The notes beneath the pieces were generated by a model. The model searched no databases and had not been told where the DNA came from. It worked only from the letters and a program-made list of their open reading frames with translations. Shown piece by piece: positions 28,428 through 37,918 of a stretch of DNA of 64,000 nt. The translations under genes were made by a program, and so were the position numbers. The stretch comes from an uncultured Clostridia bacterium (GTDB lineage Bacteria; Bacillota; Clostridia; Oscillospirales; CAG-272). The stretch covers positions 31,874 to 95,873 of the forward strand of contig CALXUY010000005.1 in the NCBI GenBank assembly GCA_944391805.1, in the 5' to 3' direction. Each line of letters begins with the position of its first letter. Position 1 is the first letter of the stretch.

Positions 28428-29804
28428 ATGGGAATTACAGCATCCAATAAAACCGTAAATGCCACACAGATTGAATGCGGAGGAACCTTTCAGGTCACTC
28501 TTGCGCTGACAGCCGAGCCGGATATCGTCACCAACCCCGTTGATATTGTGCTGATCCTCGACCGCTCGGGCAGTATGTCGGGCAGTCCGCTCGCCAATCT
28601 CAAAAACGGAGCCAATAAGTTTATCGATATCATTTATCAGGGCTCGGGCGGTACCGATGGGCAAATCGGCAACGGCAGCCGCATCGGCATTGTCAGCTTT
28701 GCAACCGAGGCTACTCAGAATACCCAGCTCATCACCTCGGTTGCCGATCTCCATGCAGCGGTCAACAGCCTGTCCGCAGGAGGCAGCACCAACCATGCCG
28801 ACGCGTTTGAAAAGGCGCTTGACCTGTTCGACTCGGATTCCACACACGGCAAAATCTTTGTCATGTTTACCGACGGCGTAACCACCGAGGGGGGAGATCC
28901 CACACCGGTTGCAATGCAGGCCAAATCCGAGGGGGTCATTATCTATTGCATCGGACTTCAGGGCAGAGGGGGGCTGGATGAGCAGGCGCTGAACGATTGG
29001 TCGAGCGATCCGGATTCGGCCTATGTGCTCATCACGCCCGATGACGCCGAGCTGGAGCAGGTGTTTGAGGATCTGGCAAAGAACATTGCCAAGCCGGGAG
29101 CCACCGACATCGTCATCAACGAGCGGGTTGCGTCCTGCTTCCGTATCCTCTCCATTCTGGCGCCCAGCAAGGGGAGCGCCAATCTGGTGGACGCCAACTC
29201 GCTGCAATGGACCATCGATGAGCTCGGCGTGACCGACAGTGAGGCGGCAACGCTGACCTTCACGGTACAGCACGTGGGAAGCTGCTCGGGGGAAGTTGAG
29301 GTCAACGAGGAGGTCGAATACAGTGATAACGAGGGCAATGTGGTGAGTTTTCCGTCCCCGTCCGTAGAGGTGGATTGCGATGTGGACGTGGTTGGCGAGC
29401 CTTGCCCGGAGCCGGTTGATCTGAGCATTTCCGGCTGTGAGGACAGCATCGACTTTGACGCGGGCGCGTTTGCCATGGGGTCGCTCGGCCGTATGGTGCA
29501 GTTGAACGTGACGGTTCGCAGCGTTTGCCCCAACCGCAGGGTGGCGCTGGCCGTGATCCTGAGCGAGGTAGACGACAATGGCAACGAATGCCAGCGGGGC
29601 ATCAAATTCTTTACGATCCCCGCGCATACCAGAGGCGGCTGCCAGGACGTCACGGTGCGCTGCATCAAGTTTGTTCTGCCCGAGGACGCCGATGGGGCCA
29701 GCACATGCGGCTCCGGCGGACTTTGCCGGCAGAGAAATCTCCGGGTGCGCATGATCGCCAACTATATCGACAGTGGATTTGTCTGCTGCGACGGGACGGA
29801 TTGA
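28428..29804 (+). CDS. VWA-domain protein with cysteine-rich C-terminus, no signal peptide
   Basis: 458 residues, starting after GAAAGGAACAG. A von Willebrand A domain spans about residues 35-225 with a full metal site: LILDRSGSMSGS, GGSTNHADAF and MFTDGVTTEGG. A strand-rich segment (about 230-320) and a Cys-rich C-terminal region (about 325-458) end CGSGGLCRQRN and FVCCDGTD. No signal peptide, membrane segment or sorting motif is visible, so it is either cytoplasmic, released by lysis, or on a spore or phage-like structure. Own terminator; no clear partner. Confidence 0.8.
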   Translation: MGITASNKTVNATQIECGGTFQVTLALTAEPDIVTNPVDIVLILDRSGSMSGSPLANLKNGANKFIDIIYQGSGGTDGQIGNGSRIGIVSFATEATQNTQLITSVADLHAAVNSLSAGGSTNHADAFEKALDLFDSDSTHGKIFVMFTDGVTTEGGDPTPVAMQAKSEGVIIYCIGLQGRGGLDEQALNDWSSDPDSAYVLITPDDAELEQVFEDLAKNIAKPGATDIVINERVASCFRILSILAPSKGSANLVDANSLQWTIDELGVTDSEAATLTFTVQHVGSCSGEVEVNEEVEYSDNEGNVVSFPSPSVEVDCDVDVVGEPCPEPVDLSISGCEDSIDFDAGAFAMGSLGRMVQLNVTVRSVCPNRRVALAVILSEVDDNGNECQRGIKFFTIPAHTRGGCQDVTVRCIKFVLPEDADGASTCGSGGLCRQRNLRVRMIANYIDSGFVCCDGTD

Positions 29805-29824
29805 CCGACTGTCAGGACAGAAAA

Positions 29825-29872
29825 CAACAGCGGCAGGCGCGCCGAATGGTGCGCCTGCCGCTGTTGTTTTTC
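29825..29872. terminator. Terminator between convergent genes
   Basis: CAACAGCGGCAGGCGC pairs with GCGCCTGCCGCTGTTG and is followed by TTTTTCCC on the plus strand; AAAACAACAG on the other side gives Ts on the minus strand, so it can act both ways. Confidence 0.85.
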
Positions 29873-29892
29873 CCAGCTATAACCGGGGAAAA

Positions 29893-31002
29893 TCATCGCT
29901 TCAGCCTCACGATATGCTCGTCGAGCACCCGCATTTCCATGTCAGTGTAGCGCACCGTCACCGAGTCCTGGCCGATGATCAGCGCCGTCCCCGCGTAGGA
30001 GGAGAGATCCTTCCGGTCAATCCGGGAGCCGATTGCAACCGGAAATTCAGGCGTTACCGTTCCGTGCGTCACGGTTCCGGCCTCCACATAATCCAACCGG
30101 TGGCAGTGCCCCGACAGCATCAGATCAATTCCGATGCGGTTCAGCTCGGCAGTCCAGCGGTCAAACACCTCGGGGAACGGGGTTTCGATGACCTGAAACG
30201 GAATATGGCAGAGCGCCAGCCGCACCGGTGTGCCCGACTCGGTGAGGCGCTCCTGCCCTGTGCCTTGCTGCGGTATTTCGCGCAGCATTTCGGTCTGCTC
30301 CTCCCGGAAGGCAGTGTAGTCGGCTATATCGCCGTATTCGGCATGGTCGTCGGTTTTGTCCTCCCCGGCGTCCAGCACCACGCCCCACAGGCGCCCCAGA
30401 CGGAAGGGGAAAAAGGTATTCCCGCGGTCGGTGCCCACGTATTCGGGGAGGTGTTCGGCATAGGCGCCCCGCGTATCATGGTTTCCGCGCATGTAAATCA
30501 CCGGGATTGTACCGTGGGTAATCGCGGAGGCAAGTTTGGTCATGGTCAGCACACTGTCGGGGTTCGAGGCGGTGTTGCCGTTGTCGCCGCCCAGAATCAG
30601 CAGATCGGGGGCTTCACCGAAATAGCGGCTGACGGCCACAGGCTCCTCCACGTGCGAGTGGGTGTCGGCCAGCATATAGACGTGAATTTCCCCGTCCGGC
30701 AGGGCACGGAAGGGATACTCGGCGGTGAAAATCTGCTCGGTTTTGGGGAAGTAGGAGTGCCGCTCGGGGATCAGCGCATAGCAAACGGTGTAGCCGCCTG
30801 CGCGATCCAGTGCCTCGGTGGGAATGCACACATGGTGCGAACAGGTGTCCGAGCGCACCACGCCGCACATCTGGTCGGTGTAGCGGCGCCCCTCCACCAG
30901 CACCCATGCGGCGCCCGGCTCCTGTGTAAAAAATACAATTTCATAATGCTGCCGAACGGCGTAAACCGTTGGGTCATAAAGCAAAAACGGATGTTCCGTC
31001 AT
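29893..31002 (-). CDS. Calcineurin-like metallophosphoesterase
   Basis: 369 residues, no signal peptide. After a strand-rich N-terminal ~105 residues of unknown type, the phosphoesterase core shows the expected series: YMLADTHSH, LLILGGDNGN, YMRGNHDTRG, LALCHIPF and LMLSGHCHRLDY. These supply the two-metal site. The substrate is unknown; phosphodiester or nucleotide-like compounds are usual. It is divergent from the AraC gene at 31256, with separate promoters, and may belong to the same regulon. Confidence 0.85.
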   Translation of the reverse strand: MTEHPFLLYDPTVYAVRQHYEIVFFTQEPGAAWVLVEGRRYTDQMCGVVRSDTCSHHVCIPTEALDRAGGYTVCYALIPERHSYFPKTEQIFTAEYPFRALPDGEIHVYMLADTHSHVEEPVAVSRYFGEAPDLLILGGDNGNTASNPDSVLTMTKLASAITHGTIPVIYMRGNHDTRGAYAEHLPEYVGTDRGNTFFPFRLGRLWGVVLDAGEDKTDDHAEYGDIADYTAFREEQTEMLREIPQQGTGQERLTESGTPVRLALCHIPFQVIETPFPEVFDRWTAELNRIGIDLMLSGHCHRLDYVEAGTVTHGTVTPEFPVAIGSRIDRKDLSSYAGTALIIGQDSVTVRYTDMEMRVLDEHIVRLKR

Positions 31003-31034
31003 CGCAATGCCTCCATCTGCTGCGTTTTGCCAAC

Positions 31035-31063
31035 AGTATATCCGTTTTGCGGAAATTTGTCAA
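31035..31063 (-). promoter_or_regulatory. Promoter of the metallophosphoesterase gene
   Basis: On the minus strand, TTGACA (31058-31063), 17 bases, TATACT (31035-31040). Confidence 0.85.
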
Positions 31064-31196
31064 GTCCCTGGCGGCAATCTGCGAAAAAATCACATGAATT
31101 TGGGAGATACTGCAATTAAACATGTCAAATTCATGTCTAAATCACAAATAAAAAGCATCCAAAACGTTACAAATTTATGCGGATTGGAAAGCGGTC

Positions 31197-31225
31197 TTGA
31201 CAAATTCCGGCTGTTCTGTTACCAT
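31197..31225 (+). promoter_or_regulatory. Promoter of the second AraC gene
   Basis: TTGACA (31197-31202), 17 bases, TACCAT (31220-31225). The -10 box is close to the start codon, giving a short leader. Confidence 0.75.
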
Positions 31226-31255
31226 AATAGCAACGTTTGATTCCGGAGGAAAGCG

Positions 31256-32161
31256 ATGCGCGTCAAATATTATGCGGCAGAGGGAGAAGCACGGGTGTGG
31301 GAGAGCGAGAGCCGGGAGGTGTTCCGCAATCTGGAGGGGCTGCGGCACTATAAGGAGGGCGTTTATTTTTATCCGTCCGAGCCAGAGGAGGCCGTGTGGC
31401 TCTGGATGGTGGGGCATGAAAAGGCCGATCCGCAAAAGCTGGTCGAGGGCAGGATGTGGCGCTCCCGCTGGCTGCTGCACATCTGCGTGGGAGGCAAGGG
31501 ATTTTACAACGGCCAGCCCGTGCAGCGGGGAACCGCGTTTGTAAGCTGGCCGCATCTGGCGCACTCGATGCGTCCGGATCCGGACGACCCGTTTGAGTTT
31601 TACTGGATCATGATCCGCGGGCGGGATGTGCTGCCCTATGTGCGGGAGTTTGGCTTCCGCTCGGGCGAGCTGATTTTTGATTGCCCGTACATGAACGAGC
31701 TGGTTCCGCTGCTTCATGTGATCCTGCACAATGACTATGCCAGAACGGATATCAAGGAGTTCAACACCTCCATGAGCCGCATTCTGCTCTCCTATCACAG
31801 GTTCAATCGGCAGAATCTTCTGGAAATCCGTTCCTCTGGCGAGTGTTACGCAAACTATGTGGATTCGGCCAAAAACCTGCTGTATGATCACAACTATACG
31901 CTGTCGGTCAAGCAGCTTTCCGATATGCTCGGTATCACACCCAAGCATCTTTGCCGGGTTTTCCTCAAAACCGTGGGGGAATCGCCCAAGCAGTATATGA
32001 TGCGCAAGCGGCTGGAGATGAGCGTGGATCTGCTCAAGGGGGGAATGCTGCCAACCGAGGTGGCATTCATGCTCAAATATGCCGATTACGCCTCCTTTTA
32101 CCGGGCATTTCTGCAAAAATATGGGGTCTCTCCGAGCAGATATTTGGGCCATGCTGATTAA
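31256..32161 (+). CDS. AraC-family transcriptional regulator
   Basis: 301 residues, start after GGAGGAAAG. The N-terminal part is cupin-like (LHICVGGKGFYNGQPVQRG near residue 75), and the C-terminal ~100 residues are the two-HTH AraC domain: LSVKQLSDMLGITPKHLCRV and PTEVAFMLKYADYASFYRAF, ending KYGVSPSRYLG. It lies directly upstream of the second solute-binding/LamG module and likely activates it. Confidence 0.92.
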   Translation: MRVKYYAAEGEARVWESESREVFRNLEGLRHYKEGVYFYPSEPEEAVWLWMVGHEKADPQKLVEGRMWRSRWLLHICVGGKGFYNGQPVQRGTAFVSWPHLAHSMRPDPDDPFEFYWIMIRGRDVLPYVREFGFRSGELIFDCPYMNELVPLLHVILHNDYARTDIKEFNTSMSRILLSYHRFNRQNLLEIRSSGECYANYVDSAKNLLYDHNYTLSVKQLSDMLGITPKHLCRVFLKTVGESPKQYMMRKRLEMSVDLLKGGMLPTEVAFMLKYADYASFYRAFLQKYGVSPSRYLGHAD

Positions 32162-32199
32162 AATGTCTGAAAAAGCAATAGATTAGAGATTTTTTGCAA

Positions 32200-32228
32200 T
32201 TTACAAAACACTCCGAATGCAATATAAT
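32200..32228 (+). promoter_or_regulatory. Promoter of module 2
   Basis: TTTACA (32200-32205), 17 bases, TATAAT (32223-32228). The A/T-rich DNA between the AraC stop and this promoter is where an activator could bind. Confidence 0.75.
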
Positions 32229-32282
32229 ACAATTGCATGGAAATTTGTGCACCGAATTTAGAAACGGAGTGTGAATGAAAAA

Positions 32283-33800
32283 ATGAATTGTACAAATCAG
32301 ACAAAAACAGGACTTCTGTTTCGTGTATTATGCTTGGTGTTGGGCTGCCTGCTGATCATCCCGGCATTGGCGGCCTGTGGTGGGGGAGGAGAAGTGCCGG
32401 GCGAGACCACCCCCGTCACCACGCCGAGCGGCAACGGCTCCGATTCCTCCGTATCCACCGGCGGCGATGAGGAGGATCCGGGCGGAGACCCGAATGCCGT
32501 TCCACAGCCGATCATGGAGGATTTTGACGGCTTTGAATTCCGCGTGTTGTCGCGCGGCTCCGGGAGCTGGACGAGCGATGACATTATAGGGAATATCACC
32601 GGCACGATTGTCGATCAGGCGGTGTTCAACCGGAACGAAAAGCTGATGGCGCAGTACAATTTTGTCATCAAGGAGACAAAAGACGCAAACTGGACCGACA
32701 CTGCCCGGGTGCTGGGGCAGGCGGGAGAGGCCGCCTACGAAATGTGGTCCTTCCGCATGAACGATATGCCAAGCCTTGGGCAGGAGGGGTACCTTTGGAA
32801 CCTCAACGAGGTGGACGGGCTGAATCTCGACGCGGTGTATTACGACCAGAACAACCGGGAGATGGGGTCCTTCAACAATTATCTGTTCTTCCTGACCGGC
32901 GACATGCTGTATATGGACGATATGGCAACCCAGATCATCACCTTCAACCGCGATCTGTTCAATCAGTTCTTGCTGGAGGATGTGTATGGAAAGGATCTCT
33001 ATGATCTGGTGCGCGACCATGAGTGGACGCTGGAGGTGATGCAGGAGTTCTGCCGCATTGCCACGCAGGACCGCAACGGAGATGATGTGATGCGGCCGGA
33101 GGACGATTACTACGGCTTCTCCTATGAGAACCCCAACATCCTCGGCTTCAATATCTCCTGCGGCAATCTGCTGCTGGAAAAGGATGAGAACGATATTTTT
33201 GTGCTGAACGTTGAGCAGAAAATGATCGATGACCTGCAGCGGATCATGACCTTTTTCAACGCCGGCTATTCGGCAGGGAGCACGTATCAGGAGTCGCGCT
33301 GGCTCTATGGCACGCAGCTCTTCTATCCGCAGTGGATCAAAAATCTGCCCGCCAGCAAATCGTCCGGGCTGAACTTCGGTGTGGTGCCGATGCCGTTGGG
33401 CAGCACCGATCAGCAGGAGTACCGCGGAATGATTACCACATACGGCTCCAACTGCATCACCATTTGTTCTACCGTGGACGGGGAGGATCTGGATAAGGCG
33501 GCAAACATCATCGAGCTGCTCTCGTACGAGTCGATGCAGAGCGTTACCCCCAAGCTGGAGGAGTATCTGCTGGCCGGCCGCGTGGTGAGTGAGGCTGCCG
33601 ATGCCGAAATGCTGGAAATCGCGCTGGACGGCAAGAGCTACGAGCTCTGCTATCTCTGGTCCACCGGGAGCCTGTATTCCACAATGATTGCACTCAACAA
33701 CGCCGACGGCATCGGCATTGCCAGCGCGCTGGACGGCTGCAAAAGCGCCGTGGAGGCCTCGGTGCAGAGAAAGCTGGACCGCCTCAATAAGCTGGGCTGA
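32283..33800 (+). CDS. Extracellular solute-binding lipoprotein, module 2
   Basis: 505 residues from ATG 32283; a GTG at 32271 lies too near the GGAG at 32266-32269. Signal peptide with lipobox LAAC at about residue 32, then a Gly/Ser/Thr/Asp linker. The binding-protein fold shows FNRNEKLMAQYNFVIKE, ITFNRDLFNQFLLEDVYGKD, DRNGDDVMRPEDDYYGF and LNFGVVPMPLG. It shares the ALAACG lipobox, the linker composition and overall layout with the protein at 23385, and is also followed by a LamG protein. No permeases are nearby. Confidence 0.85.
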   Translation: MNCTNQTKTGLLFRVLCLVLGCLLIIPALAACGGGGEVPGETTPVTTPSGNGSDSSVSTGGDEEDPGGDPNAVPQPIMEDFDGFEFRVLSRGSGSWTSDDIIGNITGTIVDQAVFNRNEKLMAQYNFVIKETKDANWTDTARVLGQAGEAAYEMWSFRMNDMPSLGQEGYLWNLNEVDGLNLDAVYYDQNNREMGSFNNYLFFLTGDMLYMDDMATQIITFNRDLFNQFLLEDVYGKDLYDLVRDHEWTLEVMQEFCRIATQDRNGDDVMRPEDDYYGFSYENPNILGFNISCGNLLLEKDENDIFVLNVEQKMIDDLQRIMTFFNAGYSAGSTYQESRWLYGTQLFYPQWIKNLPASKSSGLNFGVVPMPLGSTDQQEYRGMITTYGSNCITICSTVDGEDLDKAANIIELLSYESMQSVTPKLEEYLLAGRVVSEAADAEMLEIALDGKSYELCYLWSTGSLYSTMIALNNADGIGIASALDGCKSAVEASVQRKLDRLNKLG

Positions 33801-33919
33801 CTCTGTAGACCGGCATGCTCAGACACACCCGAATCGGACGAAGCCCGAGCGTGAAGGAACCGCTGTTTGACCGTGAGAATGTCTCACATCAAAAATAAAA
33901 TATGGAGGAATCTTACATC

Positions 33920-36019
33920 ATGAAGCACACATGGAAGAAAGTCCTTGCCCTGGCGGTGGCCGTGCTGATGGCCGCTGCGTCTCTGCCGCTGGCGGTGTTT
34001 GCCGAAGCGGATGCCTCGTCCGCCGATGACGGCGCCAAAAAGCCGATTACGGTTGTGGAGCCGGGCGAGAACAACCTCGACGAGCTGGAGCTGCTGCTCT
34101 CGATGGACGACCTGACCGGCGCTAACCTCTGGACCAAGGATGAAACCGTTACTTATGAGGTCAGCTCCTACAATCAGGGAGAAACCGTTGTGAAGGACGG
34201 GGCGGTATATACCGAATATGAGGTAACCGTTTCGTCTGCAAACTGGATGGGGTATGCGGGCGATACCAATCTCCCGCTGGATGATCAGTCGCAGTACACC
34301 ATCCAATTCACCGCCCAACTGACCGATGCTGCTGCCGGAACCACCCATCTCGCGTTCAGCTTTACCAATCCCGGCGCATTGAATGGTCAGACCGATAATC
34401 ACACCATGCAGGGCATCTATTTCGGGGATAATCTGACCCAGTATATTTATGCATCCTCCGGAATGAAGTGGCAGAACGCCACCTCGGTTCCCGGCTCCGA
34501 AATTCCAAATACACTTGATCTCACAAAAGAGACGGTATATACCCTTGCAATCGACGGTCCGATCGTGCGCTTTTATGCCGATGGAGTGCACATCGGGGAT
34601 TTCGATTTTTCCAAGGATACGGAATACGGCGCATACAGCGGCGATTTTCTTGCACTGGGGCTGCGTGCCCGGGCAAAGGTCTCCTCGCTGGAGGAGCCGT
34701 TCCTCATCGCCAAGGACTATAAAGTTTACAGCGGCGTGTACGAGAGCAGCGCGGTCGAGCGCCCGAACTGGGAGGAGGGCGATCTGCTGCTGCACATGGA
34801 TACCCTGAACGTGGGGGCAGAGAGCACGGACTACGACATCACGCTCAACCAGATCACCCCGCAGAACACCACGTCCGGCGAGCTGGCGGACGGAATGTAT
34901 TCCACACTCGCAACCCCTGGCAAGGTATGGGGCACCTACGGCGTGACCACCAATCTGCCCTTGAGCGATACCTCCAAATACACGATTGAGTACTATGCAA
35001 AGCGCCCGAGCGCCATCAACACCAGCATGACCTACTCCTATGGCGCGAACAACAATGCGCAGGGGCTGTATGTGTACGCGGAATCCTTTACCACGGTGCA
35101 CGGTTACACCACCAATGCCTACGGAAGCGGTGCTACTACTTCCTTCAGCGGCATCTGGACCAACACCGGCTATCAGGACGCCGACGGATATACCCGCTTC
35201 TGCGTGGAAATCGACGGGACCAAAGCCACCCTCTATGTGGGCGGCGTGCTGGCCGGCAGCTACGATTTCAGCGAGCCTGCCGCCGGAAAGGATGTGGCGG
35301 AGGGCTACGTCTCCTCCAACCTCAGCTTGGTATTCAAAACCTACATCGGTCTTGCGGAGAACGGCCAACTGCTCTGCCAGGTCAAAAACATTTCGGTTTA
35401 CGGCGGGAATGTCATGAGCCGCCGCAGCGTCAGCTTTGAGCACAACGGCAGCGTCATCCGGACCGGCTACTACGAGGAGAACGAGGTGATCACCTCCTTC
35501 CCCGAGGTGGAGGCCGCGCCGGGCAAGCAGATTGTCTGGTACCTGAAGGACACCAACGTGGTGGTGCAGGCGCCCTACACCGTGCTGAAGAGCGTCACGA
35601 TCTGCGCCCGCGAGGTGGACGAAAACGAGACCGTGCTGGTCGGTCTGCAAAAGACCGAGGCCGTGGACAATCGGGTCAGCCTGCGCTTCATCGGCTCGAC
35701 CTACAACCTCAAGGGCGCCGTGGTCGGATTCGAACTGACCGCCGCCTATACGGCCGACGGAGAGCCGGTTGTGGCGAATTGGACCCGCGAGTCGAGTGAG
35801 GTGTATACTTCAATCAACGCGGCCGAAAACGGCACGGTGCAGAGCGTGACCGCAAACGAGCTGGGCGGCGTCTACCTCTTCGCGCTGGTGCTGGACAATG
35901 TTCCGACCGACGCCGGAGACATTGTGTTCACGGTTCGTCCCTATAAGGTGGTGGACGGCGAAAAGCTGTACGGAGAGACCGTTTCCGTTACGCTGACAAA
36001 CGGTGCGTTCGCCGACTGA
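33920..36019 (+). CDS. Exported protein with two LamG-like domains, module 2
   Basis: 699 residues; GGAGGAA upstream favours 33920 over 33902. A Sec signal peptide ends near LPLAVFAEA (about residue 31). Two LamG-like domains (about 50-280 and 290-500) each carry a TVYTLAIDG- or YTRFCVEIDG-type strand, followed by FYADGVHIG or LYVGGVLAG and a YSG/YGG end. From about 503 an unrelated C-terminal unit (VSFEHNGSVIRTGYYEENEV) and a domain with VSLRFIGSTYNLKGAVVGFE follow. It plays the same positional role as the module 1 LamG protein but has a different C-terminus. Confidence 0.8.
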   Translation: MKHTWKKVLALAVAVLMAAASLPLAVFAEADASSADDGAKKPITVVEPGENNLDELELLLSMDDLTGANLWTKDETVTYEVSSYNQGETVVKDGAVYTEYEVTVSSANWMGYAGDTNLPLDDQSQYTIQFTAQLTDAAAGTTHLAFSFTNPGALNGQTDNHTMQGIYFGDNLTQYIYASSGMKWQNATSVPGSEIPNTLDLTKETVYTLAIDGPIVRFYADGVHIGDFDFSKDTEYGAYSGDFLALGLRARAKVSSLEEPFLIAKDYKVYSGVYESSAVERPNWEEGDLLLHMDTLNVGAESTDYDITLNQITPQNTTSGELADGMYSTLATPGKVWGTYGVTTNLPLSDTSKYTIEYYAKRPSAINTSMTYSYGANNNAQGLYVYAESFTTVHGYTTNAYGSGATTSFSGIWTNTGYQDADGYTRFCVEIDGTKATLYVGGVLAGSYDFSEPAAGKDVAEGYVSSNLSLVFKTYIGLAENGQLLCQVKNISVYGGNVMSRRSVSFEHNGSVIRTGYYEENEVITSFPEVEAAPGKQIVWYLKDTNVVVQAPYTVLKSVTICAREVDENETVLVGLQKTEAVDNRVSLRFIGSTYNLKGAVVGFELTAAYTADGEPVVANWTRESSEVYTSINAAENGTVQSVTANELGGVYLFALVLDNVPTDAGDIVFTVRPYKVVDGEKLYGETVSVTLTNGAFAD

Positions 36020-36047
36020 GCCGTCTCCGTACAGAAAGGAATCAGCC

Positions 36048-37844
36048 ATGAAGAGACATATCAGACTACTGCCGGTACTGCTCGGCCTGCTGCTCTGCCT
36101 TGTGCCGCTGGCAGGCTGCCGGGCCGAGGAGGAGAACCCCTCCGGGTCTCTCACCGGGACGGCAGGGCCGGAGGAGACGCCGGAGCCGGAGGAACCGCAG
36201 GAGCCTGCTGCCGGGGATCGCGTGCTGGCCGAAAACAGGCAGGTCAACTACGGCATTGTTTACGCCGAGGAATGCAGTGCAACCATTAAGGAGAGCGTCA
36301 CCTATCTCTATGACGCAATCAAAAAGCGTTCGGACGGCGGCGTGACCACCGTGGAGGCAGTGGAGTACGGCGCGGAGAACGACCCGGACGCTCTGCAGAT
36401 TCTGATCGGGGACGTGGGCACGTCCGAGAGCAACGCGGTGATGGAGGCCATCGGATACGGCGACTGGACGGTGCGGTTTTCGGGCAACAAGCTCGTGGTG
36501 GCCGCTTATTCGGAGTACGCGCTGGACAGCGCCATCACCGAGCTGATTCAGCAGATCAAGCAGCACGCCGACGACGCGGGCAGAATCGCCTTTCCCTCCA
36601 CCCTGAACGTCACCAAAACCTTTGACGAGACGGCCAACCACCTGCCTGTGTACGACAGCGCGCGGTTGGCACAGACCATCCCCGAGGGGGACGACACCTC
36701 GCTGGCCGTCATTCGCGGGACCGACATGGAGGAATACGACTGGTATCTCTCCAAGCTCGAGGCGTTGGGCTACGAGTACCATACCGGCAACACCATCGGT
36801 GAGAACTGCTTTGCTACCTACTACAACGACGATTATGTGATTCACGCCGGTTTTTACGCCTATGAGAGCGCGGCCCGCGTGACCGTGGAAAAACGGACCG
36901 CCCTTGTGGGACTGGAGGAGGAAAACGTCTACACCCCGCAGGACGGCGTGACCACCAAGCTCTCGATGATGGGGCTGAGCGTGGCGTCGAGCGGCTACGC
37001 CGGAAACGGAATGGCCTATGTGATGCAGCTGGCCGACGGCTCGCTGATTCTCATCGACGGCGGCTTCTACTCCAGCGCCGACCGGCTCTACGCCTACCTG
37101 CGCACGCTGGTGCCGGAGGGCAAAATCACGATCGCCGCATGGATCATCACGCACAACGACGGCGACCACAGCCAGTGCATGGCAACCTTCCTGCCGAAAT
37201 ACGGCGAGGAGGTGGTGCTGGAGCAGGTGATTGCCAATTTCCCGCACTCCTATGGCTATCTCGATTCGGGAACCAACGAGAACTCCGCCCCTCTGAGCGC
37301 CGCGCGCGCGACCGGCTGCAAGGTCATCAAGGCGCACACCGGGCAGAAATTTTACATCCGCAACGCGGAGGTTGAGATCCTCTATTCGCTGGACAGTTAT
37401 CTGCCGGAAACTTTGAGCATCTTCAACAACAGCTCTCTGGTCTTCACCGTGGAGGCCGAGGGGGAGCGCATTCTGTTCATGGGGGACGCCAGCGACGAGG
37501 CTGCCGAGATTCTGACTAACATGTACGGCGACTACATGAAGTCCGACATTCTGCAGCTTGCTCACCACGGGCTGCGCAACGGGCACGGCCTGAATATGCC
37601 CAATACCGTGGAGCTGTACGGCATAGTCCGCCCGGAGGTTGTGCTCTGGCCGACCTCGTGGGAGGCATACCTGAACACTGAGAACCAAACCGAGGACTAC
37701 CAGATGGCTATTTTTACATGGAACTGCATGGCCACCGACGGCGCGCGTGAGGTTTACATTGCCGGCGGTGACGAGATGACCGTGCTGGAGCTGCCCTACC
37801 GCAGCTTTTCGGCCGTCAAGCTGACCGGCTGGGATCAGGCGTAG
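36048..37844 (+). CDS. Lipoprotein with shared N-terminal domain and metallo-beta-lactamase fold
   Basis: 598 residues; AGAAAGGA supports this start. Lipobox LAGC at about residue 24, then a Glu/Pro linker. Residues about 60-185 hold the shared domain (LQILIGDVGTSESNA, WTVRFSGNKLVVAAY). A linking segment leads to an MBL fold from about 320: LILIDGGFYS, IITHNDGDHSQCMA (the THxxxDH metal motif), ILFMGDASDEA and LQLAHHG. MBL enzymes cleave esters, phosphodiesters or similar bonds; this one acts outside the membrane. It is 28 bases after the LamG gene and absent from module 1. It ends in TAG. Confidence 0.85.
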   Translation: MKRHIRLLPVLLGLLLCLVPLAGCRAEEENPSGSLTGTAGPEETPEPEEPQEPAAGDRVLAENRQVNYGIVYAEECSATIKESVTYLYDAIKKRSDGGVTTVEAVEYGAENDPDALQILIGDVGTSESNAVMEAIGYGDWTVRFSGNKLVVAAYSEYALDSAITELIQQIKQHADDAGRIAFPSTLNVTKTFDETANHLPVYDSARLAQTIPEGDDTSLAVIRGTDMEEYDWYLSKLEALGYEYHTGNTIGENCFATYYNDDYVIHAGFYAYESAARVTVEKRTALVGLEEENVYTPQDGVTTKLSMMGLSVASSGYAGNGMAYVMQLADGSLILIDGGFYSSADRLYAYLRTLVPEGKITIAAWIITHNDGDHSQCMATFLPKYGEEVVLEQVIANFPHSYGYLDSGTNENSAPLSAARATGCKVIKAHTGQKFYIRNAEVEILYSLDSYLPETLSIFNNSSLVFTVEAEGERILFMGDASDEAAEILTNMYGDYMKSDILQLAHHGLRNGHGLNMPNTVELYGIVRPEVVLWPTSWEAYLNTENQTEDYQMAIFTWNCMATDGAREVYIAGGDEMTVLELPYRSFSAVKLTGWDQA

Positions 37845-37918
37845 CCGCGCGTTTCGGAACCGATCCGAAACCGCATGATTACATTGCCACCCTGTGGCAG
37901 AGAAAGGAAGGATCAGAT

